From: Candidatus Methanomethylophilaceae archaeon
GTDB lineage: Archaea; Thermoplasmatota; Thermoplasmata; Methanomassiliicoccales; Methanomethylophilaceae
Assembly (NCBI GenBank): GCA_011620825.1
Contig: WOYN01000069.1
Location: forward strand, 1 to 8,616
Reading direction: 5' to 3'
DNA length: 8,616 nt
The translations under genes were made by a program, and so were the position numbers. Every line of letters begins with the position of its first letter. Position 1 is the stretch's first letter. Below the pieces are notes generated by a model. That model ran no database searches. It was not told the DNA's origin and saw nothing but the letters and a program-made list of their open reading frames with translations. Positions 1 to 4,279 of the stretch are shown piece after piece.

Positions 1-131
1 CAGTTGCGCTTGGGCTTCTCAAGTCTCTTAGCAATGTCTCGCCAGATGGCAGCTTCGTTTTCCCTCGATGTCGCCTTAAGATCGAAGATCAAGGCGATCA
101 GCGAGGGGTCTGTTTTGAAACTTACCTTCAT
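1..131 (-). CDS. rpl18e: Ribosomal protein L18e, N-terminal fragment (cut by window edge)
   Basis: The first 43 codons of archaeal large-subunit ribosomal protein L18e read on the minus strand from the ATG at 131 to the left edge. The translation begins MKVSFKTDPSLIALIFDLK and continues with SRENEAAIWRDIAKRLEKPKR. That is the typical L18e start: a TDPxL..LI..LK segment, then SRE..A.IWRD.A.RLEKP. The rest of the gene lies outside the window. A GGGAG purine stretch at 141-145 sits 9 bases upstream of the start and is a plausible ribosome-binding site, and a TATA-like box lies at 178-187. In archaea L18e usually heads an operon with L13, S9 and RNA polymerase subunits; those genes would lie to the left and cannot be seen. 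The identification rests on sequence pattern recognised by eye. Confidence 0.88.
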   Translation of the reverse strand, partial: MKVSFKTDPSLIALIFDLKATSRENEAAIWRDIAKRLEKPKRN

Positions 132-176
132 GTTCTGACTCTCCCGACATTGGGTGAGGCTGTCGTATGCGGGATT

Positions 177-188
177 CGTTTATAAAAC
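177..188. promoter_or_regulatory. TATA-like box upstream of L18e, possibly used in both directions
   Basis: The AT-rich string TTTATAAAAC at 179-188 stands out in a GC-rich intergenic region. On the minus strand it reads GTTTTATAAA, about 47-56 bases upstream of the L18e ATG, and would give a short leader carrying the GGGAG site. The element is nearly symmetric, so it could also serve the plus strand, but a better-placed candidate for the plus-strand gene lies at 243-253. This is a prediction from position and composition only. Confidence 0.45.
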
Positions 189-242
189 TTGTCCAATCGG
201 GGTGCGCGGGGAGATGTCGTGCGCATGCGGGAGGATATGCGT

Positions 243-253
243 TATGTTTAATA
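243..253 (+). promoter_or_regulatory. TATA-like element upstream of the TIM-barrel gene
   Basis: The sequence TATGTTTAATA at 243-253 lies about 29-39 bases before the ATG at 282. An archaeal TATA box in this place would start transcription at or just before the start codon, giving a leaderless or nearly leaderless message. That agrees with the lack of a clear Shine-Dalgarno sequence upstream of 282. Confidence 0.4.
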
Positions 254-281
254 CTGTTCTCGCATTAGCATCGCTGATATC

Positions 282-1319
282 ATGATCAGATTCGGACCTG
301 CGGGAATACCGCTTTCGTGCAAAGGCCGCACCCTCAAGGACGGTATCGAGGATGTTCACAACCTGAGCCTTACCGCCATGGAGGTCCAGATGGTAAGGCC
401 CAGCAGATTCAGCAGATATCCCGAAGACGAAGAGGTCGGAAAGACCATCAAGGATATCGTCGAGGATTTCGTCATCGAGATCATCAGGGGCGACGAGCTG
501 ATATGCTCGCCGGACGTGCCCATCGAGGAGGACGACGAGCTGGTATACATGTCGTCCGGCATAACCGACAACTTCGGTTCGCTGCACAATATAGGCGAGG
601 TGGCCAAGAGGATGGACGTCAGCATGTCGATACACACACCGTATTACATGGATCTAGGGTCCGAAACGCCGCTGGCGGAAATGTGCATGGACAGCATCAG
701 GCACGCCGGGCTCATACTCAACGCGCTCGGAGGAGACACGGTCGTCACCAGCCTCGGCCTCTACAACGGGGATTCGAGGGAGGAGACCGAATCGCGTATC
801 TTCGACAATGTGGAGACGATAATGGGCTGGTGGCAGGAAGAGAACCTCAAGCCCAGGCTCGGCATCGAAGTGACAGGCCACCAGGAGACATTCGGATCAC
901 TGGACCAGATACTGGACATGTGCGACAACATCGAAGGTATTGTCCCGGTCATCAATTTTCCGCATCACCACTCGCGCACCGAAGGATCTCTCAAGGAGAC
1001 CAAGGACTTCATGGACCTTATCGAAAAGGTCGAGCCCTACTGCAAAGGCGGTATATATTCCCAGTTCTCGGGAGTGGAGCACGCCGACGGCGAGGAGAAG
1101 AAATACACGCCTATAAAGAAAGGCGACCTCAAGTTCGAAACGCTCGCCGACGCGCTCACGGAAACGAGGCCGGAAATCACAGTTATATCATGCTCTCCGC
1201 TGCTGGAACACGATGCTATGTACATGAGGATCATCGAGGAGAGGGTCCTCAGCAAGAAGGTGGCAAAAATGCTCAAAGATATGAAGAAGCAGGCGACCGC
1301 AGAGGCTCCGGGGGAATGA
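282..1319 (+). CDS. Endonuclease IV-like / xylose isomerase-like TIM-barrel protein
   Basis: A 345-residue protein of the AP endonuclease 2 (xylose isomerase-like TIM barrel) family, in the archaeal branch that starts with MIRFGPAGIP and the strand AMEVQMVRP. Landmarks include His118 in SIHTPYY, Glu196 in GIEVTGH, the cluster INFPHHH at 224-230, SQFSGVEH at 260-267, and a C-terminal SPLLEHDA at 305-312. In true endonuclease IV the three zinc ions use His, Glu and Asp residues at these places. Here several look changed: Asn225 stands where Asp is expected, and Cys304 (ISCSP) stands where the family usually has Glu (ISESP). About 55 extra residues, rich in Asp and Glu, lie between residues 41 and 100. 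DNA-repair nuclease activity is therefore uncertain; it may be a divergent relative with another phosphoester or sugar substrate. ATG 282 fits the conserved N-terminus. It is followed after one base by the isomerase gene, so the two are probably cotranscribed. Confidence 0.8.
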   Translation: MIRFGPAGIPLSCKGRTLKDGIEDVHNLSLTAMEVQMVRPSRFSRYPEDEEVGKTIKDIVEDFVIEIIRGDELICSPDVPIEEDDELVYMSSGITDNFGSLHNIGEVAKRMDVSMSIHTPYYMDLGSETPLAEMCMDSIRHAGLILNALGGDTVVTSLGLYNGDSREETESRIFDNVETIMGWWQEENLKPRLGIEVTGHQETFGSLDQILDMCDNIEGIVPVINFPHHHSRTEGSLKETKDFMDLIEKVEPYCKGGIYSQFSGVEHADGEEKKYTPIKKGDLKFETLADALTETRPEITVISCSPLLEHDAMYMRIIEERVLSKKVAKMLKDMKKQATAEAPGE

Positions 1320-1320
1320 A

Positions 1321-1854
1321 ATGAATCCGGCCCTGGAATATCTTTCCGAGAAATGCCATGAGACGGCGGCCTCGGTCTCAGACGAGGACAGGGAGAAGCT
1401 CGCCAAGCTGGTCACGGACAACCGCAAGGTGTTCATCTACGGCTCTGGACGCTCCGGACTCGTCGGGCAGCTCCTCGCCGTGCGTCTGGTGCAGCTCGGC
1501 ATCGACGTACATCTTATAGGCGAGATGGCCACTCCGATCATCGGTCGCAACGACCTTACTCTCCTGGTATCCAATACCGGCGAGACGGCATCGGTCGTGA
1601 ACACGGCCAACATCGCCGGCCGTATCGGTTCTTACGTTGTATGTTTCACATCGGACCCGAAGAGCAAGCTGGCGCACGCCTCGGACATGGTGATCCTGAT
1701 GAAATCGGGCGAGATCGATCAGAGATACGCGCCTCTGGGAACGATATTCGAGGGCTCCGTTCTCCTGTTCTTCGACAGTTTCGTCGCGGATCTGATGGAG
1801 AAATTCGACACCGACGAGGCGCAGATGAAGAGCAGGCACGCCATCTGGGTATGA
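1321..1854 (+). CDS. hxlB: 6-phospho-3-hexuloisomerase (SIS domain)
   Basis: A 177-residue single SIS-domain protein, the usual length for 6-phospho-3-hexuloisomerase (PHI). PHI interconverts D-arabino-3-hexulose 6-phosphate and fructose 6-phosphate. In archaea that lack the oxidative pentose phosphate route, the reaction runs in reverse with hexulose-phosphate synthase to make ribulose 5-phosphate and formaldehyde. Visible family marks are the phosphosugar-binding loop FIYGSGRSGL at 38-47, GEMATPIIG at 67-75, the serine/threonine motif SNTGET at 84-89, PLGTIFE at 138-144 with its conserved Glu, and the C-terminal SRHA at 171-174. The synthase partner, often adjacent or fused, is not in this window. 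The ATG lies one base after the stop of the TIM-barrel gene, which indicates translational coupling. Its TGA directly abuts the stop of the convergent JAMM gene, leaving no room for a terminator between them. Confidence 0.88.
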   Translation: MNPALEYLSEKCHETAASVSDEDREKLAKLVTDNRKVFIYGSGRSGLVGQLLAVRLVQLGIDVHLIGEMATPIIGRNDLTLLVSNTGETASVVNTANIAGRIGSYVVCFTSDPKSKLAHASDMVILMKSGEIDQRYAPLGTIFEGSVLLFFDSFVADLMEKFDTDEAQMKSRHAIWV

Positions 1855-2361
1855 TCATTCGTCCTCTGCGATCACTATCTGCACCGTCTTCGGGATGCTC
1901 TTTTCGACGGTGAAGACCATCAACGACTCGTCCGAGGGATCGATCACGATTGCGAACCCGAGACCCTCTCCGAATATCCTGGAGTGCGTCCTTATGTCCA
2001 CGTCCGAAAGGTAACATCCGAACCCCGGATGCGAATGATACCATCCGATCACGCCGTCACCCGCGCTTCCGTCGATGGATTCGAACAGGTCCTCGAGGGA
2101 ATCCGGATCGAACCTTACGCTCATGCCGGTAGAATCCAGTTTTGCGGTCGCTGTGTCGCAGGCGACCGAATACTCGCCCTCCTCATCTCTGTAGACCCGG
2201 CCCATAACGAGGCCCATGATCTCCTTTTCTTCGGCGAACCCGATATCGGCGTGGTTGGCAATCCTAGATACAACGTTCTCGCCGATGAACAAAGGCACGC
2301 CCGGAACGCTGCGTCTCCTGTATTCGCGTCCGGTCTTCTCCGAGGATATCACTTTAGGCAT
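1855..2361 (-). CDS. Rpn11-like JAMM/MPN metallo-isopeptidase (deubiquitinase-like)
   Basis: A 168-residue JAB1/MPN/Mov34 (JAMM) protein expected to hydrolyse the isopeptide bond between the neighbouring Ubl and its targets and/or to trim the Ubl precursor. The zinc site is complete: Glu47 in EIMGLVMG, then His109, His111, Ser119 and Asp122 in HSHPGFGCYLSDVD, which fits HxHPx(6)SxxD exactly. The stretch GWYHSHPGFGC with the following LS resembles eukaryotic Rpn11 and Csn5 far more than generic bacterial JAMM proteins, including the Cys (116) next to the active site. I chose the ATG at 2361 over upstream in-frame starts at 2388 and 2373. It has a GGTGA site 5 bases upstream and overlaps the E2 stop by only 8 bases. 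The protein ends in a short acidic tail (AEDE) and lacks an extra C-terminal domain, signal peptide or membrane segment, so it should be cytoplasmic. Its TGA abuts the stop of hxlB on the other strand. Confidence 0.9.
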   Translation of the reverse strand: MPKVISSEKTGREYRRRSVPGVPLFIGENVVSRIANHADIGFAEEKEIMGLVMGRVYRDEEGEYSVACDTATAKLDSTGMSVRFDPDSLEDLFESIDGSAGDGVIGWYHSHPGFGCYLSDVDIRTHSRIFGEGLGFAIVIDPSDESLMVFTVEKSIPKTVQIVIAEDE

Positions 2362-2839
2362 TCTTCTCACCATAGCTGACGCGCGCATCGAACCTGGGTT
2401 TATTTTCCAGGTACCATCTGGATGCCCTCATGCACGAATCGGTGCCGTAAGGGCTCATGGGATTCGGGTCCGCCAAGAGGTTCTCCACTCCTTTGACGAA
2501 GGATGTCATGTTCGAACCGAAGCTCCAGTTATCCAGAGTTTTCACGCATACGAAACCGCCGTCATTCGGCATCATGATGTTGGGATGGAATATGTCAGTC
2601 TTCCATTTTGCCCTGGGCCGTTCGAAGGGATATTCTTCAGAAAGGACGAGGTCGAACCCGTGCTCCCGCGCCATCTCGTTCTCGGAGATTTTAGCGGGAG
2701 AATTCATAAGCAGTATGCTCAGCACTATCGGGAACTCGGCGTTGTCCGGAACTTCCGATATCGAAAGTCCGAGGTAGCGGTCCAGTTCCCGGATCTCGTT
2801 GTTGATCCTCTTTATCAGTATGGGCCTGGCGAGTCCCAT
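2354..2839 (-). CDS. E2 ubiquitin-conjugating enzyme-like protein (UBC fold)
   Basis: A 161-residue protein with the UBC core. After an N-terminal helix (about 1-25) and beta strands comes YPFERPRAKW at 70-79. Then follow the HPN triad at 85-87, the active-site segment GGFVCVKTL with Cys98 as predicted thioester cysteine, Trp105 in DNWSF, an alpha helix around 111-122, and LLADPNPMSPYG at 121-132. The order HPN, about ten residues, Cys, then about seven residues to Trp and the PNP segment is that of eukaryotic E2s, so the protein is predicted to be catalytically competent. The length equals a class I E2 without major extensions. The ATG follows the Ubl stop with no gap, so translation is probably by reinitiation; the Shine-Dalgarno match (GGCGGT) upstream is weak. 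It should receive the activated Ubl from the E1 encoded two genes upstream and pass it to a lysine directly or through an E3 not seen here. Confidence 0.92.
   Translation of the reverse strand: MGLARPILIKRINNEIRELDRYLGLSISEVPDNAEFPIVLSILLMNSPAKISENEMAREHGFDLVLSEEYPFERPRAKWKTDIFHPNIMMPNDGGFVCVKTLDNWSFGSNMTSFVKGVENLLADPNPMSPYGTDSCMRASRWYLENKPRFDARVSYGEKNA
2367..2371 (-). promoter_or_regulatory. Ribosome-binding site of the JAMM gene
   Basis: GGTGA on the minus strand, 5 bases before the ATG at 2361 and inside the end of the E2 coding sequence. It decides the start choice, because the upstream candidates at 2373 and 2388 would overlap the E2 gene much further and would leave this site inside or beyond the start. 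Confidence 0.65.
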
Positions 2840-3082
2840 TCAGAAACCGCCTTCCGGATCGGGTATCATCTCTATCACGTCCCCGTCTGAAAGATTCACT
2901 TCTTCCACGGTCCTGGAACCGATAAGGAGCTTCGGCCCCTTCCTGAGGACGAACGCCCCCGCTCCCTCTTTCCAGTAGTCTGCGGCCGAGTCTATTATGT
3001 CCGATACTTTCTCGTAAGGTTCCAGTTCCATCCTTATGGAGGCTCCCGCCGCAGTGTTCACGACTGTCACTTTAATTGTCAT
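2840..3082 (-). CDS. Ubiquitin-like beta-grasp modifier with C-terminal Gly-Gly-Phe
   Basis: An 80-residue small protein that opens with a beta strand (TIKVTVV), continues with a second strand and a helix (about 24-38), and ends with SDGDVIEMI, a common closing pattern of beta-grasp proteins, before the tail DPEGGF. Gly78-Gly79 would be the conjugated terminus once Phe80 is removed. A one-residue extension after Gly-Gly is typical of modifiers made as precursors and fits the JAMM protease encoded in the same unit. It has no cysteine and few lysines (4, 38, 48, 51), which could accept further modifiers. The start ATG overlaps the E1 stop (ATGA) and has a GGAG site 8 bases upstream. MoaD, ThiS and SAMP proteins share the fold and Gly-Gly end, but they normally end exactly in Gly-Gly; the E2 neighbour favours a protein-conjugation role over sulfur transfer. 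Confidence 0.88.
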   Translation of the reverse strand: MTIKVTVVNTAAGASIRMELEPYEKVSDIIDSAADYWKEGAGAFVLRKGPKLLIGSRTVEEVNLSDGDVIEMIPDPEGGF

Positions 3083-3843
3083 CTTTCATTCTCCTGGTGG
3101 TTCGGGCAATCCGGATCGATGTCAAGGGCCACCGTGCCCATGGTACCTGACTCCCCGTCGTAATAGGTTATGCCTCCGGCACAGAGATCGCTCCTTCCGG
3201 AGGCCAGCTTTTCAGCCTCCCGCACCTGCATTGCGGCGACTATGGAAGTGGTTGTGATTTCTGCGGCCGTATGCGGAACGAAAATATGGGAATCGCCCGT
3301 GCAGGAGAACCTCCGGTCCGCGATCCTCTCGTGGCTGCCATTGCTCGCGCACTGAAGACAGGGGCCTCCCGGTAGCACCACCTGCATTTTTCCCATCATT
3401 CCGTCCGTCGCACCGTCGACATAAGGTATTCCGAAATAAGCGGCGTGAGAGTTGACATGCATCCTGGCGGCGAAGTTGTCCAGGCATCCCAGTGCCAGGT
3501 CATAGTCCCAACGGTCGAGTTCCTGAACCTTTGCAGTTATCGCCCTCACTTTCGCGTGCGGGTACAGGCCCGCCGCCCGGTTTGCCAGCACCTCGGATTT
3601 CAAAAGTCCGTTGTCCTCTTTGCGAAAAAGTACGCATCGGCTCAGATTGGAGTTAACGACACGGTCCGTGTCGACGACGTCGATATTCCTGAAACCTGCG
3701 AGGACCATGCATTTCACCGCCTCGTTACCCAGAGCCCCTGCGCCGACGACGAGGCACCGCGAATCGGAGATGCGTTCCATGTCCATCCACCCGATGCGCC
3801 TCATTCGGTCGAACCGGTCTGCATCCGGCGCATCAGCTCTCAT
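3079..3843 (-). CDS. E1-like ubiquitin-activating enzyme (ThiF/MoeB/UBA fold)
   Basis: A 254-residue adenylation-domain protein predicted to activate the Gly-Gly end of the adjacent Ubl with ATP. It shows the nucleotide loop GAGALG at 34-39, the acidic pair DTD at 58-60, NSNLSR at 64-69 (family NxxNR), Lys82, and CLDNFAAR at 120-127. Zinc ligands appear to be Cys162 and Cys165 (PCLQC) with Cys246 and His249 (CPNH), a CCCH variant of the usual four cysteines. Cys181 in RFSCTG is the only Cys in the crossover region and is the candidate thioester residue. By eye, the position matching ThiF Cys184 is not a cysteine, so thioester formation is less certain than adenylation. The protein is one domain, without a ubiquitin-fold domain or rhodanese domain, close to MoeB in size. 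ATG 3843 keeps the conserved N-terminal RFDRMRRIGW. It is the first gene of the cassette and shows no Shine-Dalgarno site. Confidence 0.9.
   Translation of the reverse strand: MRADAPDADRFDRMRRIGWMDMERISDSRCLVVGAGALGNEAVKCMVLAGFRNIDVVDTDRVVNSNLSRCVLFRKEDNGLLKSEVLANRAAGLYPHAKVRAITAKVQELDRWDYDLALGCLDNFAARMHVNSHAAYFGIPYVDGATDGMMGKMQVVLPGGPCLQCASNGSHERIADRRFSCTGDSHIFVPHTAAEITTTSIVAAMQVREAEKLASGRSDLCAGGITYYDGESGTMGTVALDIDPDCPNHQENER
3091..3094 (-). promoter_or_regulatory. Ribosome-binding site of the Ubl gene
   Basis: GGAG on the minus strand inside the last codons of the E1 gene, 8 bases before the Ubl ATG. It is the clearest Shine-Dalgarno match in the cassette, in keeping with a modifier that must be made in excess over its enzymes. 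Confidence 0.55.
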
Positions 3844-3865
3844 TAACGGGGGTAAACGGAACGGA

Positions 3866-3876
3866 CAATAAAAACC
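3866..3876 (-). promoter_or_regulatory. TATA-like element for the ubiquitin-like cassette
   Basis: On the minus strand this reads GGTTTTTATTG, about 23-33 bases before the E1 ATG. Archaeal transcription starts about 25 bases downstream of the TATA box, which would place the 5' end at the ATG itself. That predicts a leaderless message and agrees with the absence of a Shine-Dalgarno sequence before the E1 gene. Confidence 0.5.
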
Positions 3877-3923
3877 ATACGGCCTTGAAACTCCGGAAAA
3901 CCGTTTTCAGCCGTCTTTTGATA

Positions 3924-3930
3924 CTTATAT
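3924..3930 (+). promoter_or_regulatory. Isolated TATA-like element in the intergenic region
   Basis: CTTATAT at 3924-3930 is a TATA-like string about 25 bases before position 3952, where an ATG opens a 13-codon reading frame ending at 3993. It lies too far upstream to be the ideal promoter of the zinc-finger gene at 4082. It could drive a leader, a small RNA of roughly 100 bases, or nothing; the evidence is only composition and spacing. Confidence 0.25.
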
Positions 3931-4053
3931 CCTTCTCGAGATGTCCGCGGCATGAAGCGCATCACTCCCCAATACGATATGCACGGGCCGTGATCCGCCA
4001 TGCAGATGCGGGAAGGGCGATCGCGTCTCGGTCTCAGAAGGACCGTGTGTCGG

Positions 4054-4060
4054 ATTTATA
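4054..4060 (+). promoter_or_regulatory. TATA-like element of the zinc-finger/membrane protein gene
   Basis: TTTATA at 4055-4060 lies about 22-27 bases before the ATG at 4082. This spacing would start the message at or next to the start codon, again a leaderless arrangement. It helps choose ATG 4082 over the in-frame TTG at 4073. Confidence 0.5.
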
Positions 4061-4081
4061 CGGTGAACGCTATTGTCTGTC

Positions 4082-4279
4082 ATGGCGGAACTTCCGGAGC
4101 ATTCGCATTGTAAATTCTGTGGCGAGCCCATACCTCCCGATGAGAGATACTGCTCCGAGGAATGCGGATTGCTGCACGAGACACGTACGAAGAGAGAATC
4201 CAGAAAGGAGATCGGATTCTTCGCGCTGGCGTTGCTGGCCGTGGCGGCGATCACCGTGGCGCTTTACCTCTTGCGATAA
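4082..4279 (+). CDS. Small zinc-finger protein with C-terminal membrane helix (DUF2116-like)
   Basis: A 65-residue protein with two parts. Residues 10-28 hold four cysteines in the pattern CKFCGEPIPPD...YCSEEC (Cys10, 13, 24, 28), a single zinc site of the zinc-ribbon or treble-clef kind. A charged linker with several Arg and Lys (34-42) follows. Residues 45-63 are a continuous hydrophobic stretch (FFALALLAVAAITVALYLL) that should span the membrane once, ending in a lone Arg. This is the design of the archaeal DUF2116 family, whose function is not known. By the positive-inside rule the zinc domain would face the cytoplasm. It is divergent from the ubiquitin-like cassette, and its 3' end overlaps the convergent folP gene by 16 bases. 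A role as membrane-bound partner of the cassette is possible but has no direct support, since such proteins also occur in archaea without an E2. Confidence 0.75.
   Translation: MAELPEHSHCKFCGEPIPPDERYCSEECGLLHETRTKRESRKEIGFFALALLAVAAITVALYLLR

Larger units (their letters stand above)
1855..3843 (-). other. Ubiquitin-like conjugation cassette (E1 - Ubl - E2 - JAMM)
   Basis: Four consecutive minus-strand genes encode an activating enzyme, a ubiquitin-like modifier, a conjugating enzyme and a JAMM isopeptidase. Junctions are E1/Ubl overlapping in ATGA (3079-3082), Ubl stop immediately followed by the E2 ATG (2840/2839), and E2/JAMM overlapping by 8 bases (2354-2361). Such packing predicts one polycistronic message with coupled translation, probably from the TATA-like element at 3866-3876. 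The components match the minimal set known from Caldiarchaeum-type archaeal and some bacterial ubiquitin-like systems, but no RING protein is encoded here. Neighbours on both sides are metabolic or ribosomal genes with the same compact style, so nothing marks the cassette as a mobile or defence island. The substrates are unknown. Confidence 0.88.

Noticed and set aside
317..1324. A 335-codon plus-strand frame overlapping the TIM-barrel gene
   Set aside because: Its translation is a low-complexity Arg/Gly/His-rich chain, the usual out-of-frame shadow; the other frame has clear family motifs.
2216..2890. A 224-codon plus-strand frame antisense to the JAMM, E2 and Ubl genes
   Set aside because: It spans three real genes on the other strand and shows no domain or start signal of its own.
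2840..3082. Ubl as a MoaD/ThiS/SAMP sulfur carrier
   Set aside because: The residue after Gly-Gly and the operonic E2 point to protein conjugation; no sulfur-transfer or molybdopterin gene is adjacent.
1855..3843. Identity as a bacterial anti-phage system (Bil or type II CBASS)
   Set aside because: The gene set is similar to Bil, but there is no nucleotidyltransferase or effector as in CBASS, no defence or mobile genes nearby, and the JAMM motif is Rpn11-like. The possibility of a defence role is not excluded, only unsupported.
3931..4060. tRNA, SRP RNA or RNase P RNA in the intergenic region
   Set aside because: No T-arm, SRP helix 8 or RNase P core sequence could be recognised.
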